DNA of 11,275 nucleotides from DAIRVC01 sp036803025 (GTDB lineage Bacteria; Chloroflexota; Anaerolineae; Anaerolineales; E44-bin32): assembly GCA_036803025.1 (NCBI GenBank), contig DAIRVC010000082.1, forward strand, positions 1 to 11,275, given 5' to 3'. The notes below the pieces were generated by a model. The model had not been told where the DNA came from. It saw only the letters and a list, made by a program, of their open reading frames with translations, and made no database searches. The position numbers and the translations under genes are program-made. Shown piece after piece: positions 1 to 7,981 of this stretch. Position 1 is the first letter of the stretch. The number at the start of each line of letters is the position of its first letter.

Positions 1-2
1 CG

Positions 3-1133
3 CTATCGCTCTCCTCGCTTCCTGCGCAGGTTGTGCTGGCGCAGGCGGATCTGGTCGCCGCGCAGCGAGCGCTCGATGATCTGCTCAACTCCGACCTGGC
101 GCGGACGCAGGCGCAGCTGGGACTGGCTCAGGCGCAGGACGCGCTCGACCTGGCCGAGTACCGCTGGCGCAACCAACAGCAGGGCTACCGCGCCAGTGGT
201 GACACGATCAACGGTGCTCGCGCCAACCTGGTGTTGGCCCAGACCGAGGTCGACCGCGCCGAGGACATCTTCAACCGGTATTCGGGTGCTTCGGAGGACG
301 ACCCGACGCGTGCGCTGGCCTTGAGCAACCTGGTCGCGGCCCGGCAGCAGCGGGATTTCGCCCAGCGCCAGGTGGATTGGTACCTCGGCCGCCCGAATGT
401 GATCGACCAGGCGGTCCTGGATGCCAACGTCGCCCTGGCGGAGGCCCAGGTGGCCGATGCCGAACGGGCCTGGGAGCGCGTGCGCGACGGGCCGCCGCCG
501 GAGGACATCCTGGCCGCCGAAGCGCGCGTCGCCGCGGCGCAATCGTCTGTCAACCTGGCGCGCATCCGCGCGCCCTTCGCCGGCACGATCACCTCGGCCG
601 ATGTCATGCCGGGCGATCAGGTCGCACCGGGGACGGTTGCTTTCGGGTTGGCCGACCTCTCCCGGCTGTTCGTCGACGTGGATGTGAGCGAGGTGGATAT
701 CAACCGAGTCCGGCCCGGGCAGCCGGTGACCCTGACGATCGATGCGGCGCCGAACCGCAGCTACCAGGGCACGGTCGTGGACGTGGCTCTGGCCGGAGTC
801 ACGGTGCAGGGCGTGGTCAACTTCCCGGTGACCGTCGAGCTGACCGACGCCGACGAGTTCGTCCTGCCCGGGATGACCGCCGCCGTGAACATCGTGGTCG
901 AACAGATGGAAGACGTCCTGCTCGTACCCAACCGGGCGGTCCGGGTGCGCGACGGTCAGCGGGTGGTGTATGTGCTGCGCGGCGCTCAGCTGGTACCGGT
1001 CGCGGTGGTGTTGGGCGCCTCCTCGGACCTGTACAGCCAGGTCGTTGACGGAGAGCTCCAGGTTGGGGACGAGATCGTCCTCAATCCACCGACGGTTTTC
1101 GATGCGAGCGGTGGGCCGTTCATGGGGCGGTGA
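3..1133 (+). CDS. HlyD/MacA-family periplasmic adaptor subunit of an ABC exporter (5' partial)
   Basis: The reading frame is open from the first bases of the window to a TGA at 1131-1133, so the true start lies upstream. The visible part begins in a long Ala/Gln/Leu-rich coiled-coil hairpin (repeated AQA and LAQ patterns to about base 560). It then enters a lipoyl-like half-motif (IRAPFAGTITSADVMPGDQV, bases 571-630), a beta-barrel region (VDVDVSEVDINRVRPGQPV), and a membrane-proximal domain with VLPGMTAAVNI and LLVPNRAV. That order is typical of membrane-fusion proteins that link an inner-membrane transporter to the outside. The N-terminal signal or anchor and the first lipoyl half are missing because of the window edge. 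The next gene begins within a few bases and encodes an ABC ATPase, followed by a MacB-type permease, which makes this the MacA-like partner. The substrate cannot be read from the sequence. The family is secure; its function in this organism is inferred. Confidence 0.93.
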   Translation, partial: LSLSSLPAQVVLAQADLVAAQRALDDLLNSDLARTQAQLGLAQAQDALDLAEYRWRNQQQGYRASGDTINGARANLVLAQTEVDRAEDIFNRYSGASEDDPTRALALSNLVAARQQRDFAQRQVDWYLGRPNVIDQAVLDANVALAEAQVADAERAWERVRDGPPPEDILAAEARVAAAQSSVNLARIRAPFAGTITSADVMPGDQVAPGTVAFGLADLSRLFVDVDVSEVDINRVRPGQPVTLTIDAAPNRSYQGTVVDVALAGVTVQGVVNFPVTVELTDADEFVLPGMTAAVNIVVEQMEDVLLVPNRAVRVRDGQRVVYVLRGAQLVPVAVVLGASSDLYSQVVDGELQVGDEIVLNPPTVFDASGGPFMGR

Positions 1134-1135
1134 GC

Positions 1136-1876
1136 ATGACGGATTGGGTGATCGAAGCCGACGGGCTGACGAAGACTTATCTGATGGGCCAGGTCGAGGT
1201 GCCGGCTCTGCGAGGCGTCTCGCTGCAAGTCGCCCCAGGCGAGGTCTTGTCGATCATGGGGCCGTCCGGCTCGGGCAAGAGCACCCTGATGAATCTGCTC
1301 GGCTGCCTGGACCGGCCGAGTCAAGGCGAGTATCGCCTGGACGGCCAGGCGGTCTCTGCCTTGACCGACGACGACCTGGCGACGATCCGCAATCGGAAGG
1401 TGGGTTTCGTGTTCCAGAGCTTCAATCTGCTCGGGCGGCAGACGGCGGTAGCGAATGTCGAACTGCCGATGCGCTATGCCGGGGTGACGGACGGCCGGCG
1501 CAAGCGCGCCATCGCCGCCCTCGAGTCGGTCGGGTTGGGAGACCGCCTGCATCACCGGCCGAACGAGCTCTCCGGCGGCCAGCAGCAGCGCGTGGCCATT
1601 GCCCGGGCACTGGTTAACGACCCGGCCATCATTCTGGCCGATGAGCCGACGGGCAACCTGGATTCGAAATCGGGCGAAGAGATCATGCACATCCTGCTCG
1701 GTCTCAACCGGGATTTGGGGACGACGCTGATCTTTGTCACGCACGATCCCGAGATCGCCAGCCGCACACAACGGATCTTGAGGCTGCGCGATGGGCTGGT
1801 GGAAAGCGACCGGCGGCAGACGCAGCGGGGCGACGCGCCACAAGGCGCTTCAACGCCGGCCGAGGCAAGGGCATGA
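1136..1876 (+). CDS. ABC transporter ATP-binding protein, MacB/LolD type
   Basis: This is the cytoplasmic nucleotide-binding subunit that powers the adjacent MacB-like permease. With the ATG at 1136 as start (246 aa) it shows Walker A GPSGSGKS at residues 42-49, the Q-loop Gln 94 in VFQSFNLL, the signature LSGGQQQR at 145-152, Walker B IILADE at 165-170 followed by PTGNLD, and the switch His 203 in VTHD. The VFQSFNLL and ADEPTGNLDS strings are typical of the MacB/LolD/FtsE branch. A GTG at 1130 overlapping the upstream TGA is an alternative start that adds two residues. I prefer the ATG because GGGGCGG at 1124-1130 then sits five bases before it. The C-terminal tail after about residue 220 is polar, rich in Arg, Gln and Ala, and looks non-catalytic. 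The stop overlaps the permease start as ATGA. In E. coli MacB the ATPase and permease are fused; here they are separate genes. Confidence 0.95.
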   Translation: MTDWVIEADGLTKTYLMGQVEVPALRGVSLQVAPGEVLSIMGPSGSGKSTLMNLLGCLDRPSQGEYRLDGQAVSALTDDDLATIRNRKVGFVFQSFNLLGRQTAVANVELPMRYAGVTDGRRKRAIAALESVGLGDRLHHRPNELSGGQQQRVAIARALVNDPAIILADEPTGNLDSKSGEEIMHILLGLNRDLGTTLIFVTHDPEIASRTQRILRLRDGLVESDRRQTQRGDAPQGASTPAEARA

Positions 1877-3096
1877 TCATCTGGCAAAGCGTGCTCGAGG
1901 CGTTGGAAAGCCTGACCAGCAACAAGCTGCGTTCGGCGCTGACCGTGCTCGGTATCGTCATCGGCGTCGGCGCGGTGATCGCCATGCTGGCAATCGGGCG
2001 GGGAGCGCAGGGTACGATCACCGGCTCGATCAGCAGCATCGGCACCAACCTGCTGTTCGTCTTCTCCGGAGGTTCGGAGGAAGTCCGCAATCCGCAGCCT
2101 CTGACGCTGGCCGATGCCGAGGCGATGCTCGATCCCTTCGCCGCGCCGTCGCTGCAAAGCGTGGCGCCTGTGCTGGCCGGGACGGTGGAGGTCAGCTTCA
2201 GCGGCGAATCCTCATTCACCCAGGCGTCCGGGGTCACGCCGCAGTACGAGCAGGTGAACAACATCAGCATGCTCGAAGGCGAGTTCATCACCGAGGCCGA
2301 CATCCTCGGGCGTTCAGCCGTCGTCGTCCTGGGGCCGGATCTGGCCGAGACCCTGTTCGGCAGCCGAGAAGGCGTGGTCGGTGAGACGGTGCGCATCGAA
2401 GGCCAGCCCTTCCGCGTCATCGGGGTGACCGAGCCCAAAGGCGGTTCCAACTTCAACAACCCGGATGAGCAGCTGTGGGTGCCCCTGACAACGGCGCAGG
2501 TGCGGCTGATGCGCCGCCGGCTTGACCGAATCGACCTGATCCTGGCCCAGGCTATCAGCGCCGAGGCCGTCCCACAGGCAGGCGAGGAAATCGCCGCGCT
2601 GCTGCGGGCGCGTCACCGTACGCCGATCGGCGCCGATGATTTCACTATCTTCACCCAGCAGGACTTCCTGGAGACCGCCGAGACGATCACCAACGTGCTG
2701 ACCATCTTCCTGGGGGGCATCGCCGGCATTTCCTTGCTTGTCGGCGGCATCGGGATCATGAACATCATGCTGGTCTCGGTCACGGAACGGACACGCGAGA
2801 TCGGCTTACGCAAGGCGGTCGGGGCGCGCAAGCGTGACATTCTGGTCCAGTTCCTGGTCGAGTCCTCGCTGCTCAGCCTGGCCGGGGGATTGATCGGCAT
2901 CGCGCTGGGTTGGTTACTGGCCCTCCTGGTGGGGGCCATCGCTACGGCTTCGGACGCCCAGCTCACGCCTGCGGTGAGCCTGGACGCCATCCTCCTGGCG
3001 ACGTTGTTCTCCGCCGCCGTGGGGCTGTTCTTCGGACTGTATCCTGCCAAGCGCGCCGCCGACCTCGAACCTGTGGAGGCGCTGCGTTATGAGTAG
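1873..3096 (+). CDS. ABC transporter permease, MacB-like (MacB_PCD plus FtsX domains)
   Basis: This 407-aa integral membrane protein is the permease of the MacAB-like system. TM1 lies at about residues 22-42 (SALTVLGIVIGVGAVIAMLAIG). It is followed by a large extracytoplasmic domain of about 230 residues with the MacB_PCD pattern (GSISSIGTNLLFVF near the start, RVIGV at 181-185). The C-terminal FtsX domain has TMs at about 275-300, 325-356 and 370-391. The cytoplasmic loop after TM2 carries the family hallmark VSVTERTREIGLRKAVGA (301-318), and the protein ends in the usual PAKRAADLEPVEALRYE. Four TMs and about 400 residues are normal for a stand-alone MacB-type permease. The start is the ATG in the ATGA overlap with the ATPase stop, with AAGG just upstream, so the two are probably translationally coupled. 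Such permeases usually act mechanically on lipoproteins, peptides or small molecules outside the membrane; the substrate is unknown. Confidence 0.95.
   Translation: MIIWQSVLEALESLTSNKLRSALTVLGIVIGVGAVIAMLAIGRGAQGTITGSISSIGTNLLFVFSGGSEEVRNPQPLTLADAEAMLDPFAAPSLQSVAPVLAGTVEVSFSGESSFTQASGVTPQYEQVNNISMLEGEFITEADILGRSAVVVLGPDLAETLFGSREGVVGETVRIEGQPFRVIGVTEPKGGSNFNNPDEQLWVPLTTAQVRLMRRRLDRIDLILAQAISAEAVPQAGEEIAALLRARHRTPIGADDFTIFTQQDFLETAETITNVLTIFLGGIAGISLLVGGIGIMNIMLVSVTERTREIGLRKAVGARKRDILVQFLVESSLLSLAGGLIGIALGWLLALLVGAIATASDAQLTPAVSLDAILLATLFSAAVGLFFGLYPAKRAADLEPVEALRYE
3075..3079 (+). promoter_or_regulatory. Shine-Dalgarno for the WD40 lipoprotein, inside the permease gene
   Basis: GGAGG lies nine bases before the ATG at 3089, within the last codons of the permease. 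It fixes the start of the lipoprotein gene at the 8-bp overlap and suggests that the ribosome reinitiates from the upstream gene. Confidence 0.6.
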
Positions 3097-4261
3097 GCGT
3101 TGGGGAGCAGGGCGTGCAGTCGGGGCGGGGCACGGCCGAGCCCGAGGCCGGGCGCCGCTGGCCGTTGTCCTGGGACTGCTTCTGACCGCTTGCGGCGCGG
3201 CGACGGCGGAGGCGCCGACCGCGCCGCCGGAGCCGACCGCCTCGGTAACCCCGGCACCGACCCTGCCGGTGCCGCCGCCGACGTCGACCGCCGTGCCGAC
3301 GGTTCAACCCGGTCTCAACGCGGCGACCGCTCCCGAGCTGGTGCGTCTCGCGACGATCGCCGCGCACGACACGGCCGTCAGCGCTTTGGCCTACTCGCCC
3401 GATGGGGCCTGGCTGGCTTCGGGCGCGCTGGACGGCAGCCTGCGGCTGTGGCCGGGCGGGGGAGGCGCCGCGGTCAGGCGGCTCGAGGGTCACACGGATG
3501 CGGTCTGGGGTCTGGCCTTCTCGCCGGATGGGGCCCGGCTCATTTCGGGGTCGGATGATCGGACGGTGCGCGTCTGGGAGCTGCCGGCCGGTCGGTCTGT
3601 GGATGTCATCCGCAGCGCTTCCCTCGGCCGCGTCCTGCGGGTGGCCTACTCGCCCGACGGCTTGTGGATCGCCGCCGCGGACCAATTCTGCCTGGTACAG
3701 GTGCGCAGTGCCCGCACCGGCGTGCTCTACCGCAGCCTGATGCAACCCGGCTGCCGAGCAGCCGGAGGCAACATCGTCGAGACCTGGGGGCTGGCGTTCA
3801 CTCCCGACAGTGCACGGCTTCTGACCGCCGAATCACAGTCGTGCTGCGGCGGGACGGTGCAGGCATGGGAGCTGGAGGGATACGCCGCGCCGGTGCGCGT
3901 GCCGGGCCTGAATCGCGGCGTGCGCTCGATGGCGCTCACGCCGGATGGACAGCTCCTGGCGGTGGCCTTGGCCAGCAGCGCCCAGCCGCGGATCGTGCGC
4001 GCCGACAGCGGTGAGGTCCTGCAGGAGCTCAGCGGGCACGCGTACGCGGTGCGGGACCTGGCGATCTCGCCGGATGGGCAGCTCCTGGCCACAGCCTCGG
4101 CTGACCGGACCGTGCGGGTGTGGGACCTCCACAACGGCGATCTGCTAACAACCCTGGAAGGGCACCAGGCGCCGGTGAACGGCGTGGTGTTCTCGGCGGA
4201 TGGGAGCCGTCTGGCATCGGGAGATGAGGCGGGGGTGATCCTGATCTGGGGTGTCGAATGA
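3089..4261 (+). CDS. WD40-repeat lipoprotein, seven-bladed beta-propeller
   Basis: This 390-aa protein has an N-terminal lipoprotein signal: a basic region with many Arg, a hydrophobic stretch at residues 24-33 (LAVVLGLLLT), and a lipobox LTAC with Cys 35. A Thr/Pro/Ala-rich linker follows to about residue 75. I count seven WD40 blades, starting near residues 86, 127, 171, 212, 265, 309 and 351. The clearest are GHTDAVWGLAFSPDG...RTVRVWEL and GHAYAVRDLAISPDG...RTVRVWDL. Blades 3-5 are divergent, and blade 4 has a long insertion. Four cysteines cluster in blades 3-4 (201, 222, 252, 253). The gene starts inside the MacB-like permease gene with an 8-bp overlap and a good Shine-Dalgarno, so it is the last member of that operon. 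Propellers bind protein partners, and an anchored extracytoplasmic propeller here could act as an accessory or substrate-recognition part of the exporter; that role is inference. A hairpin starts at its stop codon. Confidence 0.92.
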   Translation: MSRRWGAGRAVGAGHGRARGRAPLAVVLGLLLTACGAATAEAPTAPPEPTASVTPAPTLPVPPPTSTAVPTVQPGLNAATAPELVRLATIAAHDTAVSALAYSPDGAWLASGALDGSLRLWPGGGGAAVRRLEGHTDAVWGLAFSPDGARLISGSDDRTVRVWELPAGRSVDVIRSASLGRVLRVAYSPDGLWIAAADQFCLVQVRSARTGVLYRSLMQPGCRAAGGNIVETWGLAFTPDSARLLTAESQSCCGGTVQAWELEGYAAPVRVPGLNRGVRSMALTPDGQLLAVALASSAQPRIVRADSGEVLQELSGHAYAVRDLAISPDGQLLATASADRTVRVWDLHNGDLLTTLEGHQAPVNGVVFSADGSRLASGDEAGVILIWGVE

Positions 4262-4297
4262 CCAACGTCCGAAGTTCGGAGAACTTCGGACGTTGGT
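4261..4297. terminator. Perfect 17-bp inverted repeat between convergent genes (probable bidirectional terminator)
   Basis: The left arm ACCAACGTCCGAAGTTC (4261-4277) is matched exactly by its reverse complement at 4281-4297, with a three-base loop GGA at 4278-4280. The repeat begins on the last base of the lipoprotein TGA and ends three bases before the uvrA stop codon, so it is placed to end transcription from both sides. Neither flank has a T-run, so classical intrinsic termination is not certain. It could also be a transcript-stabilising hairpin or one copy of a dispersed palindromic repeat. Confidence 0.7.
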
Positions 4298-4300
4298 GAC

Positions 4301-7210
4301 TCATCTCTCCAAGTGCGGCTTGAGATGCTGGCCGGTGTAGGAAGCCGGCACTTCACAGATCTGCTCGGGCGTCCCCAGCGCGACCAACTCGCCGCCCCGG
4401 TCTCCGCCCTCCGGCCCAAGATCGATCACCCAATCGGCGACCTTGATGATGTCGGGGTGATGCTCGATGATCAGGACGGTGCTGCCCTGGTCGACCAGCC
4501 GCTGAAGTACGTAGATCAGCTTGTGGACGTCGGCGGCGTGCAGGCCGACTGACGGCTCATCCAGAACGTACAGCGTCCGGTCGTTGCCGCGGCGTGAGAG
4601 CTCGCGCGAGAGCTTGACGCGTTGCGCTTCCCCGCCTGAGAGGGTTGTCGCCGGCTGGCCGAGCTTGACATAGCCCAGGCCGACGTCCTGGAGCGTCTCC
4701 AGCTTGCGGAGCATGGCCGGGAAAGCGGCGAACAGGCCGATCGCCTCGTCGACCGTCGTATCGAGCACCTCGGCGATCGTTTTGCCCTTGAAGCGCACCT
4801 GCAGGGTCTCGCGATTGAAGCGTGCCCCATGGCAGACCTCGCACGGCACGTAGACGTCGGGCAGGAACTGCATCTCGATGCGCAGCTGGCCCTGGCCCTG
4901 ACAGGCCTCGCAGCGCCCGCCGTGCACATTGAAGGAGAAGCGTCCGGGCTTGTAGCCGCGCACTTTGGCTTCGGGCAGCTCGGCGAACAGCTCGCGGATC
5001 GGGTCGAACAGCCCGGTGTACGTGCCGGGGTTGGAACGCGGCGTGCGGCCGATCGGGCTTTGGTCGATGTTGATCGCCTTCTCCAGCTGCTCGACGCCCT
5101 CGATGCGCGTGTGTGTCCCGGCTTGTTCGCGGGCGCCGTGCAGCTGCCGGGCCAGGGCCTTGTAGAGCACCTCGACCATCAGCGTCGACTTGCCCGACCC
5201 GGACACGCCGGTGATGCAGACGAACTCCCCCAGTGGGATCGAGACGGTCAGATCTTTGAGGTTGTTCTCACGGGCGCCGACGATCGTCAGGCGGCGGCCG
5301 TCGCCGGGGCGCCGCCGGGCGGGCGTGTCGATGCGCAGCTTGCCCGAAAGGTAGCGCCCGGTCACCGAATTGGCGTTGCCGGCCACCTGGTCGACCGGGC
5401 CCTCGGCGACCACGTAGCCTCCGGCCTCGCCCGCCCCCGGACCGAGATCGATCAGCCAATCGGCCGCCCGGATGGTCTCCTCGTCGTGCTCGACCACCAG
5501 GACGGTGTTGCCCAGATCGCGCATCCCCGTCAGCGTGCGAATCAGGCGCGCCGTGTCGCGCGGGTGGAGGCCGATGGAGGGTTCGTCCAGGACGTAGAGC
5601 ACGCCCATCAGGCGCGAGCCGATCTGAGTGGCCAGGCGGATGCGCTGCGCCTCTCCGCCCGAGAGCGAGCTGGCATGCCGATCGAGGGTCAGATAGTCCA
5701 GTCCCACGTCGACCAGGAAGTTGAGCCGGTCGTCGATCTCCCGCAGGAGTCGCTCGGCGATCAAGCTCTGGCGAGATGACAGGCCGCCCTGCGGGGATTG
5801 CAGGCGCCGGATCCAGTTCAGGGTGCGCACGACCGGCCAGGCGGCGACGCCCATGATGTTGTCGTCGTCGACAGTGACGGCCAACGCCTCGGCGCGCAGC
5901 CGGCGGCCGCTGCAGGCGGGGCAGGGGCGCTCCGACATGAACTCCTGAATCTTGCTGCGCACATACTCCGACTGGGTGTCCTGATAGCGGCGCTGCAGAT
6001 TGCCAATCACACCCTCGAAGGCGGTGTGGTAGGTCGAGCGTCGTCCTTCGCGGGTTTCGTAGTGGACCGGGACCTCTTCGCTGCCTGTGCCATACAGGAT
6101 CAGGTTCAGCTTGTCTTGAGGCAGCTCGGCTACCGGCGCGTCCAGGTCGATGCGATAGTGCCGGGCGACCGCCTCGATCATCTGCCAGTGATAGCCGAGC
6201 CGCTCGCGGCTCTGATTGGACCAATCGAGCGAGACGACGGCGCCTTCGGCCAGGGAGACGGAGCGATCGGGGATCACGCGGTCGGGGTCGATTTCCAGCT
6301 TGCTGCCCAGGCCCTGGCACTCGGGGCAAGCGCCGTGCGGCGTGTTGAAGGAGAAGGTGCGCGGTTCGATCTCGCTCAGTGTGGTGCCATGCTCGGGGCA
6401 GGCCAGGTGTTCGGAGAAGGGCAGGTCGATCGGCCCTGCGGCCGAAGCGGGGGCCCCCGGGCTCTCCGCATTCAAGTGGGAGACCCACACCTGTCCCCCG
6501 GCCAGGCGCAGGGCTGTCTCGACCGAGTCGGTCAATCGTGAGCGGAACGCCTCGGGCTCCTCGTCCTGACCGTGGTGGATGACCAATCGATCGACCACCG
6601 CCTCGATCGTATGTTGGCGATAGCGGTCGAGTTCGATCTCGTCCTCGACGCTGCGCACCTGGCCGTCGATGCGGACGCGCACGAACCCGGAACGGCGGAT
6701 CTCGTCCAGAGCCGACTGATGCGTGCCTTTGCGCCCGCGCACCAGCGGCGCCAGGATCAGAAGGCGGGCGCCCTCGGGCATCCCCTCGATCAGGTCGACG
6801 ATTTCCTGAGCCGATTGGCGGCGGACCTCCCGGCCGCAGATCGGGCAGTGCGGCAGCCCGATGCGGGCGAACAACAGCCGCAGGTAGTCGTAGACCTCGG
6901 TGACCGTCCCCACCGTGGAGCGGGGATTGTGCGACAGGCCGCGCTGGTCGATGGCCACCGCCGGCGACAGACCGTCGATATAGTCGACATCGGGCTTGTC
7001 GAGTTGCCCGAGGAACTGCCGGGCGTAGGCGGAGAGCGATTCGACATAGCGGCGCTGCCCTTCGGCGAAGATCGTGTCGAAGGCCAGGGAAGACTTCCCC
7101 GAGCCGGAGATGCCGGAGAGGACCACCAGGCGGTCGCGCGGGATCTCGACCGTGATGTTCTTCAGGTTGTGTTCGCGGGCGCCGACGACGACGATCTTGT
7201 CCTGAGGCAT
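4301..7210 (-). CDS. uvrA: UvrA, excinuclease ABC subunit A
   Basis: UvrA is the DNA-damage sensor of nucleotide excision repair. It dimerises, scans DNA with UvrB and loads UvrB at lesions. The 969-aa product has the family's two ABC modules. The first has Walker A GISGSGKS at residues 33-40, a signature LSGGEAQR near 513 and a Walker B LDEPSIGLHP near 541. The second has GVSGSGKST near 667, LSGGEAQRVKLSREL near 855 and LDEPSVGLH near 884. The zinc module between the two halves of domain II is CEAC at 767-770 and CEVC at 790-793. The first zinc module is CPEH at 271-274 with CPEC at 295-298, so one ligand is His rather than Cys. The conserved FSFNTPHGACPECQGLG and FSFNVHGGRCEACQG stretches are present. 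The ATG at 7210 follows GCAGGT at normal spacing and opens with the usual family N-terminus (IVVVGAREHNLKN). A TTG ten codons upstream is less likely. No truncation is seen. Confidence 0.98.
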   Translation of the reverse strand: MPQDKIVVVGAREHNLKNITVEIPRDRLVVLSGISGSGKSSLAFDTIFAEGQRRYVESLSAYARQFLGQLDKPDVDYIDGLSPAVAIDQRGLSHNPRSTVGTVTEVYDYLRLLFARIGLPHCPICGREVRRQSAQEIVDLIEGMPEGARLLILAPLVRGRKGTHQSALDEIRRSGFVRVRIDGQVRSVEDEIELDRYRQHTIEAVVDRLVIHHGQDEEPEAFRSRLTDSVETALRLAGGQVWVSHLNAESPGAPASAAGPIDLPFSEHLACPEHGTTLSEIEPRTFSFNTPHGACPECQGLGSKLEIDPDRVIPDRSVSLAEGAVVSLDWSNQSRERLGYHWQMIEAVARHYRIDLDAPVAELPQDKLNLILYGTGSEEVPVHYETREGRRSTYHTAFEGVIGNLQRRYQDTQSEYVRSKIQEFMSERPCPACSGRRLRAEALAVTVDDDNIMGVAAWPVVRTLNWIRRLQSPQGGLSSRQSLIAERLLREIDDRLNFLVDVGLDYLTLDRHASSLSGGEAQRIRLATQIGSRLMGVLYVLDEPSIGLHPRDTARLIRTLTGMRDLGNTVLVVEHDEETIRAADWLIDLGPGAGEAGGYVVAEGPVDQVAGNANSVTGRYLSGKLRIDTPARRRPGDGRRLTIVGARENNLKDLTVSIPLGEFVCITGVSGSGKSTLMVEVLYKALARQLHGAREQAGTHTRIEGVEQLEKAINIDQSPIGRTPRSNPGTYTGLFDPIRELFAELPEAKVRGYKPGRFSFNVHGGRCEACQGQGQLRIEMQFLPDVYVPCEVCHGARFNRETLQVRFKGKTIAEVLDTTVDEAIGLFAAFPAMLRKLETLQDVGLGYVKLGQPATTLSGGEAQRVKLSRELSRRGNDRTLYVLDEPSVGLHAADVHKLIYVLQRLVDQGSTVLIIEHHPDIIKVADWVIDLGPEGGDRGGELVALGTPEQICEVPASYTGQHLKPHLER

Positions 7211-7246
7211 GCCAGACCTGCCCGGGTGCAAACGGGGCAATGGGTG

Positions 7247-7252
7247 ATTATA
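7247..7252 (-). promoter_or_regulatory. -10 box (TATAAT) for uvrA
   Basis: A perfect TATAAT on the minus strand lies 36 bases before the uvrA ATG, so transcription should start near 7240 and leave a short leader. This also argues against the TTG start at 7240. No good -35 hexamer is found at 16-18 bases upstream, and I see no clear LexA-type operator. Confidence 0.5.
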
Positions 7253-7288
7253 CCGGGAGGGCCAGCAGGTTGCGCGGGGCTTGGGGCG

Positions 7289-7885
7289 TCAGGCCTGGTC
7301 GGCCTGCGGGGTGAGCGATTGGCCGCACCACTCACAGCGGGCGGCCTGGCGCGGTACGACCGCGTCGCATTTCGGGCAGCGACTTCTCTGCTCGGTCGGC
7401 AGGATGCCGCCGTCCAGGTCGGCGGCCATGCGCACGACGTCGGAGGCGCTCAGCCCGCCCGTGCTGCCGGAACGCGTGGCGCCGGTCAGCCGCACGCCGT
7501 GGGTATCCTCGCTGACGACATAGCCCTGGCGCGCCAGAGCGTGGCTGAGCTGCTCGGGCAGCGGCCCGGTGGACGGCTTCGGCGCGGGCTTGGCGGTCAG
7601 CAGCTGGCGGGCCTGCTCGGGCAGGTCCTCGAGCAGGTCCTCGGGCAGCGCCTGGCCCGGCGGCTGATCGGGGGCGGAGATCAGATCTCGGAAACGTCGC
7701 GTCCCGCCGCCCTCGGCAGGCGGCTCAGCGGGGAGAGGGGTGGATTCTTGGCTGGCAGCTGCCGGCGCCGGCGGGCACGCCGGACAGACGGATACCCATC
7801 CCGCCCCATCCAGTCGGGGCCAGCGCTGCATCGGGGTGCCGCATTGGGGGCAGACAGGGGCTGGGGAGGCTGGCTGAGGGGTCAT
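7289..7885 (-). CDS. Hypothetical protein with zinc ribbons at both ends
   Basis: This 198-aa protein has no function I recognise. An N-terminal zinc ribbon is formed by CPQC (12-15) and CPAC (34-37), and a C-terminal one by CPKC (170-173) and CEWC (184-187). The middle is a Pro/Ala/Glu-rich linker (about 38-110), followed by a short folded-looking segment (SHALARQGYVVSEDTHGVRLTG, about 114-135) and a Gly/Ser stretch. No signal peptide or TM is visible, so it is probably cytoplasmic. The ATG at 7885 is the natural start. An AGAGGA lies about twelve bases before it, further than ideal. The gene lies between uvrA and another zinc-ribbon protein, all in the same direction, and has a promoter-like element like that of its upstream neighbour. 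Zinc ribbons of this kind bind nucleic acid or protein; which applies here cannot be told. Confidence 0.75.
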   Translation of the reverse strand: MTPQPASPAPVCPQCGTPMQRWPRLDGAGWVSVCPACPPAPAAASQESTPLPAEPPAEGGGTRRFRDLISAPDQPPGQALPEDLLEDLPEQARQLLTAKPAPKPSTGPLPEQLSHALARQGYVVSEDTHGVRLTGATRSGSTGGLSASDVVRMAADLDGGILPTEQRSRCPKCDAVVPRQAARCEWCGQSLTPQADQA

Positions 7886-7912
7886 CGCCGGTCGCCGTCC
7901 TCTGGCCGCCCG

Positions 7913-7941
7913 ACTCTAGCATACTCGCCTGGGGACGACAA
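7913..7941 (-). promoter_or_regulatory. Putative promoter of the 198-aa zinc-ribbon gene
   Basis: On the minus strand TTGTCG (7936-7941) is followed after 17 bases by TAGAGT (7913-7918), which is preceded by TGC as in an extended -10. The 10-mer TGCTAGAGTC recurs at the equivalent position before the neighbouring zinc-ribbon gene. Each hexamer matches the consensus at four of six positions, so the call rests mainly on spacing and the shared sequence. TATGCT at 7918-7923 is an alternative -10. Confidence 0.4.
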
Positions 7942-7981
7942 TGCCTCCGCGCTGTGGCGCAGGCCGGGAGAAGGTGGAGGT

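Noticed and set aside
3935..4110. Near-identical DNA strings around 3942-3960 and 4069-4090 looking like a direct repeat
   Set aside because: They encode the same PDGQLLA segment in WD40 blades 5 and 6, so the protein repeat explains them.
4829..5779. Plus-strand ORF (316 codons) inside uvrA
   Set aside because: It is antisense to conserved UvrA ATPase and zinc-module sequence; the composition is that of a shadow frame.
7211..7240. Upstream TTG start giving a 979-aa UvrA
   Set aside because: The TATAAT box would put the transcript start about at this codon, and the ATG at 7210 has a ribosome-binding site and the family's normal N-terminus.
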